From CG10-46-32 sp964606465 (lineage in GTDB: Bacteria; Patescibacteriota; Patescibacteriia; UBA2169): DNA of 26,276 nucleotides. Numbering within the stretch: the first letter of the stretch is position 1; every line of letters starts with the position of its first letter. The notes below the pieces were generated by a model that had not been told where the DNA came from, made no database searches, and was given only the letters and a program-made list of their open reading frames with translations. Both the position numbers and the translations under genes were made by a program. This document shows positions 1 to 7,003 of this stretch, one piece after another. The stretch spans positions 1 through 26,276 of the forward strand of contig CAZSGI010000003.1 in the NCBI GenBank assembly GCA_964606465.1, read 5' to 3'.

Positions 1-38
1 TGCAGCCCAAATCCGAACTACGCATGGACGCCAAAACC

Positions 39-434
39 ATGAAAACCGCCACCATAATCAGCACCATACTTATATCTGGCTTCATTTTGACTATTGCGCC
101 GTTGGCTCACGCGGCCGCAGTTGATAGTGCACTTGGCAAGCTCAATACCATCGGCGGCATTACTGGCTTTGGCGAAACGAGGGGCGGAGACGTTGGTTTA
201 TACGAAAAAATTGCGGCAGTCATCAACATTTTGCTCGGATTCGCGGGCGTGGTGGCGGTCATCTTCATCATCTACGCGGGTTTCAGGTGGATAACTGCCT
301 CCGGCAACGAGGAGCAGGTCAAAGAAGCGCGCGGAAACATCAGAAACGCGGTCATCGGCTTGGTCGTGATATTCCTCGCGTTCGTTATCACCAACTTTGT
401 CACCAAATCACTCATTGACGTCATCGGCGGCTGA
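39..434 (+). CDS. VirB2/TrbC-like small membrane protein, copy 1
   Basis: A protein of about 131 residues with an N-terminal signal peptide (basic start, hydrophobic core, cleavage after a PLAHA-type site) and two hydrophobic helices. These flank a short polar loop containing TASGNEEQVKEARGNIRNAV. This architecture matches the TrbC/VirB2 pilin-like proteins common in Patescibacteria. In conjugation systems such proteins form pilus subunits, but no VirB4, VirB6 or VirD4 gene is visible here, so a pilus role is only an inference. I chose the ATG at 39 because it directly starts the signal peptide and matches the start context of the downstream paralogue; an in-frame ATG at 24 would add five residues. 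It ends 16 bp before the paralogue starts and is probably cotranscribed with it. The promoter, if local, lies outside the window. Confidence 0.75.
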   Translation: MKTATIISTILISGFILTIAPLAHAAAVDSALGKLNTIGGITGFGETRGGDVGLYEKIAAVINILLGFAGVVAVIFIIYAGFRWITASGNEEQVKEARGNIRNAVIGLVVIFLAFVITNFVTKSLIDVIGG

Positions 435-752
435 CGCTAAAAACTTCCCCATGAAAATCCTGCTCGCAACCATTGCCCTCATTTCCCTGTTCACGGCCGC
501 TGCTCCGGCGCATGCGGTATCCGGCATCAACCAGCTCAAGAACAACCTGGGTATCATTGGAACCGAAACCGGGCTCGGCAGCCCGGGGGACGCAAGCCTT
601 CCGGAAAAAATCGCGGGCATTATAAACATAGTACTCGGATTTGTGGCGCTCATTGGGGTGATCATGATCATCTACGCGGGTTTCCGCTGGATGACGGCCT
701 CCGGCAATGAGGAGCAGGTCAAAGAAGCGCGCGGAAACATCAGAAACGCGGT
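309..752 (+). repeat. 44-nt direct repeat shared by the two VirB2-like genes
   Basis: Positions 309-352 and 709-752 are identical over 44 nt, exactly 400 nt apart, and encode the loop EEQVKEARGNIRNAV. Flanking sequence is also similar but diverged. The lack of synonymous change in this block points to a fairly recent duplication or to gene conversion. Confidence 0.85.
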
Positions 753-1071
753 TATCGGAATCGCCGTCATTATGCTCGCGTTCGTGATCGTCAACTTTAC
801 CGTAAACCAGCTCTCCGACACCGTGGGCAGTGGAGGCGGAGGGGGGTCAAGCGGACTTTGTCAGTTTGATGTTGGCGGCGGGCTTTTGTTCTGCGTACCT
901 CGATCCGAAGCAGAATGCCGAGCCGTAGGCGGTACCTATAACGCGCCGTGCGAAAAGCAAACCTACTGCAGGTGCACGAGCGGATGCGGGGCCGCAAACT
1001 GCCTTATTATGACTGAAAACAGATGCCGAAGCCTCGGGGGTACGCTCAACGACAGAAGATGCAACGAGTAA
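451..1071 (+). CDS. VirB2/TrbC-like membrane protein, copy 2, with cysteine-rich C-terminal tail
   Basis: A protein of about 206 residues. Residues 1-22 are a signal peptide ending in PAHA. The next part, to about residue 127, is a close paralogue of the preceding gene: two membrane helices around the TASGNEEQVKEARGNIRNAV loop. A glycine-rich linker then leads to a tail with ten cysteines that the first copy lacks. The tail holds two similar units, at about residues 148-167 and 184-204, with the pattern C-x3-(S/T)-E-x1-2-C-R-x2-G-G-T-x-N-x2-3-C, so it probably folds with disulfides outside the membrane. The reading frame is open upstream to 397, overlapping copy 1, but the ATG at 451 starts the signal peptide and is preferred. 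A terminator follows. The function is unknown; the tail suggests a surface-exposed or adhesive variant. Confidence 0.75.
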   Translation: MKILLATIALISLFTAAAPAHAVSGINQLKNNLGIIGTETGLGSPGDASLPEKIAGIINIVLGFVALIGVIMIIYAGFRWMTASGNEEQVKEARGNIRNAVIGIAVIMLAFVIVNFTVNQLSDTVGSGGGGGSSGLCQFDVGGGLLFCVPRSEAECRAVGGTYNAPCEKQTYCRCTSGCGAANCLIMTENRCRSLGGTLNDRRCNE

Positions 1072-1081
1072 TAACCCACCA

Positions 1082-1126
1082 AAAACAGCCCACCTAATCA
1101 GCGGGCTGTTTTGTATTGATTTTTTT
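1082..1126 (+). terminator. Rho-independent terminator after the VirB2-like pair
   Basis: Arms 1082-1091 and 1103-1112 (AAAACAGCCC / GGGCTGTTTT) pair perfectly over 10 bp around an 11-nt loop. The U-rich tract continues to a run of seven T at 1120-1126. It lies 10 bp after the stop of the upstream gene. Confidence 0.85.
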
Positions 1127-1144
1127 GCGGTATTCTGATAGTAT
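1116..1144 (+). promoter_or_regulatory. Candidate promoter of yebC, giving a leaderless mRNA
   Basis: TTGATT at 1116-1121 and TAGTAT at 1139-1144 are separated by 17 nt. A start site about 7 nt downstream of the -10 box would fall on or next to the yebC ATG at 1151. The -35 region overlaps the T-tract of the preceding terminator. This is a sequence match only. Confidence 0.5.
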
Positions 1145-1150
1145 TTCCCT

Positions 1151-1684
1151 ATGTCCGGCCACTCAAAATGGCACTCAATCAAGCACCAAAAAGCAGCTAC
1201 TGACGCCAAAAAGGGCGCTGTTTTCACGCGCATAAGCCGCAACATCACCATTGCCTCGCGCGAGTCCGGAGGGGACCCGGAAACCAACGCCAAACTGCGC
1301 ATGGCCATTGAGCAGGCGCGCGGCGTGAACATGCCCAAAGACAACATCCAGCGCGCCATTGACCGGGGAATCGGCAAGGGCAACGAGGCACAGCTTACGG
1401 AAACTCTGTATGAGGGCTACGGCCCCGCAGGCGTGGCGCTCATCATCAAAGTGGTCACGGACAACACCAACCGTGCGGTTTCGGACCTGCGGCGCACGCT
1501 CGCAAAGCATGGCGGCAGTTTGGGAAAATCCGGATCAGTGATGTGGAACTTTGAGTTCAAAAACGGCGAGTACGTTCCCAAGAGCACGGTTCCGCTCGGC
1601 GCGGAGGCCAAAAAATTTGAGGCGTTCGCGGGCGAGCTGGAAGGTTTGGAAGACGTGAATGATTTCTACGACAATGCGGTATGA
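1151..1684 (+). CDS. yebC: YebC/PmpR-family protein, short form
   Basis: A YebC/TACO1-family protein, known in other bacteria as a translation factor that helps ribosomes through difficult motifs or as a DNA-binding regulator. The N terminus MSGHSKWHSIKHQKAATDAKK and the block VNMPKDNIQRAIDRGIGKG are hallmarks of the family. The protein has 177 residues against about 240 for typical members. After the GSVMWNFEF stretch it jumps within about 20 residues to a C-terminal LEGLEDVNDFYDNAV, which resembles the family's usual ending, so a segment of about 60 residues matching one of the C-terminal subdomains seems to be missing. It starts directly at a candidate promoter without a Shine-Dalgarno site and overlaps ruvC by four bases (ATGA); yebC-ruvC linkage is widespread. 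Confidence 0.93.
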   Translation: MSGHSKWHSIKHQKAATDAKKGAVFTRISRNITIASRESGGDPETNAKLRMAIEQARGVNMPKDNIQRAIDRGIGKGNEAQLTETLYEGYGPAGVALIIKVVTDNTNRAVSDLRRTLAKHGGSLGKSGSVMWNFEFKNGEYVPKSTVPLGAEAKKFEAFAGELEGLEDVNDFYDNAV

Positions 1685-2160
1685 TTATCCTCGGCATAGA
1701 CCCAGGAATCGCTGATACCGGCTTTGGCGTAATCAAAAAAACGAATGACGGATTCCGTACCGTTGCGTATGGAACCATTGCGACTAAAAAAGCAAAGCCC
1801 CTGCCAGAACGGCTGCATGAGCTCTTTCGCGCTGTGGTGCAACTCATCAAGAAACACAAGCCGAGCCGCATTGCGGTGGAGCAACTCTTCTTTGCCAAGA
1901 ACGTAAAAACCGCCATTACCGTGGCCCACGCCCGGGGCGTAATCCTGCTCGCGGCGCGCAGCGCGAACTGCGCCGTGGAAGAGTACACGCCGCTGCAGGT
2001 CAAGCAGGCGCTCACCGGCTACGGCGCGGCGAGCAAATTACAGGTGCAGCGCATGGTAAAGACCATACTCTCGCTTAAAACCATCCCCAAGCCCGATGAC
2101 GCGGCAGACGCTTTGGCAATCGCCATCTGTTGCGGCCAAACCAAACGCTATGGCCAGTAA
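1681..2160 (+). CDS. ruvC: Crossover junction endodeoxyribonuclease RuvC
   Basis: RuvC resolves Holliday junctions made in recombination and fork repair. It is a metal-dependent dimeric nuclease of the RNase H fold that normally acts with the RuvAB branch-migration motor. The start IILGIDPGIADTG carries the first catalytic aspartate (D7). The AVEQLFF strand gives E67, and the PDDAADALAIA end gives D139/D140 and D143, so the acidic tetrad is complete. The length of 159 residues is normal. Translation is coupled to yebC by an ATGA overlap, and the 3' end overlaps the glgA-like start by 11 nt. ruvA and ruvB are not in the window. Confidence 0.95.
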   Translation: MIILGIDPGIADTGFGVIKKTNDGFRTVAYGTIATKKAKPLPERLHELFRAVVQLIKKHKPSRIAVEQLFFAKNVKTAITVAHARGVILLAARSANCAVEEYTPLQVKQALTGYGAASKLQVQRMVKTILSLKTIPKPDDAADALAIAICCGQTKRYGQ

Positions 2161-3613
2161 GCTTTCCATCGTAAGCATCGCCGCAGAGGTAGCTCCGTTC
2201 TCCAAGGCGGGCGGTTTGGGCGATGTGGCGCGCTCACTGCCAAAAGCGCTCAAACGCGCCGGGCACAAGGTGGCAGTCATCACTCCGCTCCACGGCGTGG
2301 TTGACGCCAAAAAGCACGGCCTCAAAAAACTGGGCGCGGGCATTGAAGTTGCGATGGATGAAACAAAAACCCTGTTGTTTGATTACTGGCGAGGGTACCT
2401 GATGGACGGCTTAGCCGTGTACTTTATAGACCGGCCCGAGTACTTTTCAAACCACAAAACCATCTACGCAAGCCAGAACAACAATGAGCGGTTTTTCTTT
2501 TTTGACATGGCAGCCCTGAAGCTCATTGAGCTCTTGGGTCTCAAACCCGACATCATCCACTGCAACGACTGGCACACGGGCCTCATCCCCTACTTTGCGA
2601 AAAAACGATTCAAGGGTTCAGAAACGCTCTCCCGGGCCGCGTACGTGTACACCATCCACAACTTGGCGTACCAGTCCGGCCACCTGAACGGAAAAAAAGA
2701 CGACGGCTACTCGCGCCTCCCCCGTTTTACCAGCCAGCGCGGCATGGAATGCGTCAACTTTGCGAAGCGCGCCATCATCACGAGCGATATTATCAACACG
2801 GTATCTGAGCAGTACGCCGAAGAAATCATGACTCCCAAGTTCGGAGAGGACTTGCACCGCATCCTTAAAAATCGGGCTGACCGCGTGTTCGGAATCGTAA
2901 ACGGCATTGACTACAACATCTTCAACCCAAAAACAGATCCAGACATCCGCGAACACTACGACTCGCGGACGCTTGATAACAAGGTCGCGAATAAGCTCCA
3001 CCTCCAAAAAACATTCGGGTTGCCTCCCAACCGCGACGTGCCCGTGCTGGGAATGGTAACGCGCATCACCGAGCAGAAGGGGTTTGATTTGCTGATGAAA
3101 ATTGCGGACACCTTGCTGGAACAGGACACCCAGCTCGTCATCGCAGGGTCAGGGGCCAAAGAGTACGAAGACTTCTTCAAGAAGCTCACAAAAAAGTACC
3201 CCGAAAAAGTCGGCGCGCACCTTGCGTTTGACACCAAGAAAGCGGCGCACATTTACGCGGGCTCAGACATCTTCCTCATGCCCTCGCGCTTTGAGCCCTG
3301 CGGCTTGGGCCAGCTCATCAGTTTGCGGTACGGCTCCATTCCGGTGGTGCACGCCGTTGGGGGTTTGGTTGACACCATCACTGACTACAACCCGAAAACC
3401 GGCAAAGGAAATGGGTTTGTGTTCAAAAAGTACAGCTCCCAAGAGTTCTTGGTCGCAACCGTGCGGGCGCTGGAGGCCTTCCGGCACGCTGATGACTGGA
3501 GAAGGCTCGTAAAGCGCGGCATGCAGCAGTCCCACTCCTGGGAAATCCCCGCAAAAAAATACCTCACCTTGTTCCGGCGCGCCATCCGCGTCCGAAAGGA
3601 GTCCGCGCCATGA
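2150..3613 (+). CDS. glgA: Glycogen/starch synthase, GT5 family
   Basis: This looks like an ADP- or UDP-glucose-dependent alpha-1,4-glucan synthase of family GT5, GT-B fold, 487 residues, which is usual for GlgA. The N-terminal nucleotide-binding motif is SKAGGLGDV with K19. DIIHCNDWHTGL and YTIHNLAYQ follow in the N-terminal domain. The C-terminal half has VTRITEQKGFDLL and SRFEPCGLGQL with E382, in the position of the family's donor-binding glutamate. I chose the ATG at 2150 because it places the canonical start of the first Rossmann strand at residue 4; an in-frame ATG at 2096 would overlap ruvC by 65 nt. glgC and glgB are absent here, so whether the product is glycogen or another glucan is not settled. 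It overlaps the next gene by ATGA. Confidence 0.92.
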   Translation: MASKLSIVSIAAEVAPFSKAGGLGDVARSLPKALKRAGHKVAVITPLHGVVDAKKHGLKKLGAGIEVAMDETKTLLFDYWRGYLMDGLAVYFIDRPEYFSNHKTIYASQNNNERFFFFDMAALKLIELLGLKPDIIHCNDWHTGLIPYFAKKRFKGSETLSRAAYVYTIHNLAYQSGHLNGKKDDGYSRLPRFTSQRGMECVNFAKRAIITSDIINTVSEQYAEEIMTPKFGEDLHRILKNRADRVFGIVNGIDYNIFNPKTDPDIREHYDSRTLDNKVANKLHLQKTFGLPPNRDVPVLGMVTRITEQKGFDLLMKIADTLLEQDTQLVIAGSGAKEYEDFFKKLTKKYPEKVGAHLAFDTKKAAHIYAGSDIFLMPSRFEPCGLGQLISLRYGSIPVVHAVGGLVDTITDYNPKTGKGNGFVFKKYSSQEFLVATVRALEAFRHADDWRRLVKRGMQQSHSWEIPAKKYLTLFRRAIRVRKESAP

Positions 3614-4674
3614 CGCAGAGCGAACCGCAACCCGTCAAAAACCTGCTTGACCCCTCGTTCGTGCGCGAGTACCTGGCCGCGCGCGCCCCTTCCTTTGCCC
3701 GGAAGCACTCGCTTGAGGGCATCTCCGTAACGCCGCTCAAACAGATCATCACGAGAACCGTGGGAGAGGGGTTCCACCACCTGGTCGCGCGGTACGATGC
3801 CCCGTCGTTCGGCGAGTATCCGGTGTTCGCGACGGCCTACTCAAAGGGAACCGCTGAAAGCGACGACCAAAGCCGTGAGCACGCCTTCAAGGCGCTCTCG
3901 TTCCTCAAACGGTACGGGTTCAAAAACCGCGAACTGTTCCTGCCAAAACCACTCTTTTTTGACCGCGAGCTGAAAGCGTTCTTCTACCAGGGGATGGACG
4001 GCCGAAATTTGCGCGCCATTCTGGAGAGTCCGGCAACCGATATCAGCCCGTACCTTGAAGCGGTCGCCCAATGGCTTGCGGAGCTGCACCGGACGCCGGT
4101 TGCGCATGCCCCGCACGACCTCAAAGATGAGCGCATCGCAACTACAAGCCCTGGGCCCGGTTTCTTTGAGCGCGTCATCCGCGAACGCTCACCCGAACAC
4201 GTTGCCGAAACCGTGCGGCTCTTCCGGGAGCTTGCTCGCGAAGAGGAACGGCTGATGAAACAGCGCAAGGAGCGCTGGGTCATCCACGGAGACCTGCACC
4301 CGGAAAACGTCATTGTCAACGAAAAAACCGGACACGTATCAGTGACCGACTTCACGGACGTATCGCTCGGCGGCTGGACAAAAGACGTCGGAACCTTCCT
4401 GCAGCAACTTGGGTTCATGTCGCTCGGTTTCAGGAATTCCGAACAGACGGTAGCCGAACAGCGAACCTTCCTCAACGCGTACGTGCGCGCGTCCGGCAGA
4501 ACCCTTGATTCGGAAGCTCGACGCCGCATCGCGCTCTATCGGGCCTGGGCCGCGCTGCGGAGCGCCATCTACTTCCTGACGAAAAAACCCATTGAGAAGA
4601 GAGAGGCGCAAACCGCGCTTGCCCAAGCCGCGCGGCACGCGAATGGCCTGCAGCAGCTATATCATAAGATGTAA
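3610..4674 (+). CDS. Aminoglycoside-phosphotransferase-fold kinase, probably acting on a sugar
   Basis: A 354-residue member of the APH/choline-kinase-like phosphotransferase superfamily. The catalytic loop HGDLHPENV lies at residues 226-234 with D228 and N233, and the metal-binding DFTD is at 247-250, in place of the more usual DFG or DWE. An N-terminal ATP lobe and a helical C-terminal lobe fill the rest. The start overlaps the glgA-like stop by ATGA and has one of the clearest Shine-Dalgarno sites in the window (AAGGAG at 3596-3601, 8-nt spacing). The superfamily includes maltokinases and homoserine or choline kinases as well as antibiotic kinases. Sitting between a GT5 glucan synthase and GT4 enzymes, a sugar or glycan-precursor substrate is more likely than an antibiotic, but that is inference. 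Confidence 0.8.
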   Translation: MTQSEPQPVKNLLDPSFVREYLAARAPSFARKHSLEGISVTPLKQIITRTVGEGFHHLVARYDAPSFGEYPVFATAYSKGTAESDDQSREHAFKALSFLKRYGFKNRELFLPKPLFFDRELKAFFYQGMDGRNLRAILESPATDISPYLEAVAQWLAELHRTPVAHAPHDLKDERIATTSPGPGFFERVIRERSPEHVAETVRLFRELAREEERLMKQRKERWVIHGDLHPENVIVNEKTGHVSVTDFTDVSLGGWTKDVGTFLQQLGFMSLGFRNSEQTVAEQRTFLNAYVRASGRTLDSEARRRIALYRAWAALRSAIYFLTKKPIEKREAQTALAQAARHANGLQQLYHKM

Positions 4675-4676
4675 TT

Positions 4677-5879
4677 ATGAGGATACTCTACTTGTACGAT
4701 TTTCCGCTGTGGGGCAACGGGTCCGGAACTTTTTTGCGCAACCTCATGGCAAAGGTCGTAAAAAAACACACAGTGGCGCTCGTTGCGCCCGAGCGCAGGC
4801 AGATTCCAAAAATCCGGCAGTTTTACGTTAAGCCGCCGTTTCCGCTGCCGGTGTTCATCGGCCACCCCGAACTCAAGGGCTCAAAACTCTACAAAGACCT
4901 TACGGCCGGGGAAATAACCAAGCTGTACCGCGCACACCTTGCCACCGCAATCCGGGCGGTTGAGCACTTTCAGCCGGACATCATCCATTTTCACCACCTC
5001 GGGCTCCTTTCCATGCTCGCGCGCTACCTCCACGACCTTACCAATGTTGACTACATCGCCACCACCCACGGCAGCGACCTCAAGCACATGAAAGAAGACC
5101 GGCGGTTCTACAACATGACCGTACACTCGGTTCGCGACGCCAAGCGAATCACCGCGGTCTCTAGCCACACGCGCCGGTGGTTCTTGGATATGTTTGAAGG
5201 CCAATCACGCTACGAGCTCAAGCGAAAAACAAACATCATCCCGGGCGGCATCAACATTGAGGAACACAAAAAGAAGCAGCGCACCAAATCCATTGACTGG
5301 CGTTACGGCCTTTCCGGAAAAAAGGTCGCACTCTTTGTGGGGCGCCTCACCGCGGAAAAAGGAGTTGAGTACATTGTCCGCGCGGCCGCCAAAATCAACG
5401 GGGACGTGCTCATCGTCGGGGATGGACCGGAAATGAAAAAGCTCCAGAACCTCAAACGCGAGTTGGGTCTTGGCAACGTCCACATACTCGGCTACATCGG
5501 ACGCGAAAAGTCCGAAAAGCTCAAAAAGCTCTATACGAGGGCGGATGTAATCATCGCGCCGTCCGTGATTGACGAAGCGCTCGGACTCGTCATCCTGGAG
5601 GCCATGTACTATGCAAAACCCGTGATAGCGACGCGCAAGGGCGGCATTCCGCTCGCGGTGAAGGAAAACGAAACCGGGCTCTTTGTTAAGCCGCGCAACA
5701 GCACGGACATCGCGGAAAAGGTGAACGCACTCTTTACTGACCCCGAAAAAGCCAAACGGCTCGGCGAAAATGCAAAGCGCGTAGTTGAAGAACGCTTTAC
5801 CTGGGACATCATTGCCGAACGGTTCATAACTATTTATCAAAACGGCAGCGGAAACGGAACCGCGCAAAAGAAAAAATAG
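4677..5879 (+). CDS. Glycosyltransferase family 4, first copy
   Basis: A GT-B retaining glycosyltransferase of 400 residues. The N-terminal acceptor domain holds WGNGSGTFLRNL and DIIHFHHLG. The C-terminal donor domain starts at ALFVGRLTAEKGVEYI, followed by IVGDGPE and the E-x7-E motif EALGLVILE (E300 and E308), which contacts the nucleotide sugar in GT4 enzymes. No membrane helix is visible, so it is probably cytosolic or peripheral. The C-terminal end is rich in Asn, Gly and Lys. It starts two bases after the kinase stop and ends three bases before the next GT4, so the run is probably one operon. Donor and acceptor cannot be read from sequence. Confidence 0.9.
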   Translation: MRILYLYDFPLWGNGSGTFLRNLMAKVVKKHTVALVAPERRQIPKIRQFYVKPPFPLPVFIGHPELKGSKLYKDLTAGEITKLYRAHLATAIRAVEHFQPDIIHFHHLGLLSMLARYLHDLTNVDYIATTHGSDLKHMKEDRRFYNMTVHSVRDAKRITAVSSHTRRWFLDMFEGQSRYELKRKTNIIPGGINIEEHKKKQRTKSIDWRYGLSGKKVALFVGRLTAEKGVEYIVRAAAKINGDVLIVGDGPEMKKLQNLKRELGLGNVHILGYIGREKSEKLKKLYTRADVIIAPSVIDEALGLVILEAMYYAKPVIATRKGGIPLAVKENETGLFVKPRNSTDIAEKVNALFTDPEKAKRLGENAKRVVEERFTWDIIAERFITIYQNGSGNGTAQKKK

Positions 5880-5882
5880 CGT

Positions 5883-6989
5883 ATGAAAAAACTCTCCATC
5901 GCCCTGGTAACCCCCTACGAGCACACGGCCCCCCCGCCCCCTTCCGTCATACGGGCCCCGCAGGAGCTGTGGGCGCGCCTCGCGGATGAACTGGTCGCGC
6001 GCGGCCACCGCGTCGTGCTGTTTGCGCCACAGGGGTCAAAAACGAAAGCCAGTAAACCATCCAAAAACCTGCCTCCGCTCTCAAAAAATCCGGAATACCA
6101 GAGGGTGTACCGAACCGACAAAACCATGGCAGTCGTAAAGCTCTACAAAGCCACGTACAACGAAATTGCGTACGCCCGTTTCGCTGACTCGTTCCAGTTA
6201 TTTGATCTGGTGCACGCAGTTTTTGCGCCTGAATTTCTGCCGATCGCAGCGCGCGATGCCCAAACGCCCGTACTCTTCACGTTCCACGATCCGATTGTAG
6301 AGCATAAGGCGCTCGCGCTCGCGCACTACGCGCGCACCAGGCACCTCTACTTCAACAGCATAAGCCGCGCACAGCAATCGCTTTTCCCCTCGTTCAGGTA
6401 TGACGGCGTAGTGTACAATGGCATGGAACTTACGGGACATCCGTTTTACGCAAGGGGCGGACCGAGTCTCTTTTTTGCGGGACGGATGCGCAAAATTAAA
6501 GGGCCCCACATCGCCGTTCATATCGCCAAAAAGCTTGGCCTGCCGCTCAAGCTTGCCGGAGAATCATACCCGGACGAAGCAGCTTTCTGGAACCGGGAAA
6601 TCGCGCCCCGCCTTTCAAAAAAAATTCAGTTCATCGGCATGCAGCCCCGCAAAAAAATGCCCAAGCTCTACGGCAACGCCAAGGTCACGCTCATGCCGAT
6701 TAGTCTTTCGGAATCATTCGGCCTGGTGATGACCGAATCCATGGCAGCCGGCACGCCGGTCGTGGCGTTTGACTGCGGGTCGCCCCTCGAAATCATCAAG
6801 CACGGAACAACAGGATTCGTGGTCAAGAACGAGAGCGAAATGATTGCCGCAGTCAAAAGAATCTACGCCATGCCGCCCGACGAGTATTTGACGATGCGCC
6901 GGGCGTGCCGTGCGCACGTGGAAAAAAACTTTTCAATAGAACGCATGGCGGAAAATTACGAATCGTTGTACTATAGCATCATAAAGTAA
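5883..6989 (+). CDS. Glycosyltransferase family 4, second copy
   Basis: A 368-residue GT-B enzyme. The N-terminal domain begins with IALVTPYEHTAPPPPS and contains FDLVHAVFAPEF. The donor domain runs from LFFAGRMRKIKGPHIAV through the E-x7-E motif ESFGLVMTE (E277 and E285) to GTPVVAFDCGSPLEII. It differs clearly from the preceding GT4, so the two are not a recent duplication and probably add different sugars or make different linkages. The proline-rich loop near residues 16-22 resembles the loop seen in GT4 enzymes that starts with a small glycine- or proline-rich turn near the acceptor site. The gap to the galT-like gene is 14 bp. Confidence 0.88.
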   Translation: MKKLSIALVTPYEHTAPPPPSVIRAPQELWARLADELVARGHRVVLFAPQGSKTKASKPSKNLPPLSKNPEYQRVYRTDKTMAVVKLYKATYNEIAYARFADSFQLFDLVHAVFAPEFLPIAARDAQTPVLFTFHDPIVEHKALALAHYARTRHLYFNSISRAQQSLFPSFRYDGVVYNGMELTGHPFYARGGPSLFFAGRMRKIKGPHIAVHIAKKLGLPLKLAGESYPDEAAFWNREIAPRLSKKIQFIGMQPRKKMPKLYGNAKVTLMPISLSESFGLVMTESMAAGTPVVAFDCGSPLEIIKHGTTGFVVKNESEMIAAVKRIYAMPPDEYLTMRRACRAHVEKNFSIERMAENYESLYYSIIK

Positions 6990-7003
6990 GCACACAAAGA
7001 AAC

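Noticed and set aside
847..1383. Long minus-strand open frame across the terminator and yebC start
   Set aside because: It runs antisense to the second VirB2-like gene, a clear terminator and yebC, and has no recognisable domain.
3610..4674. Aminoglycoside resistance gene
   Set aside because: Only the general APH fold is visible; the setting among glycan genes argues against an antibiotic substrate.
5205..6008. 267-residue minus-strand open frame over the GT4 genes
   Set aside because: Antisense to two glycosyltransferases with intact motifs; no own domain.
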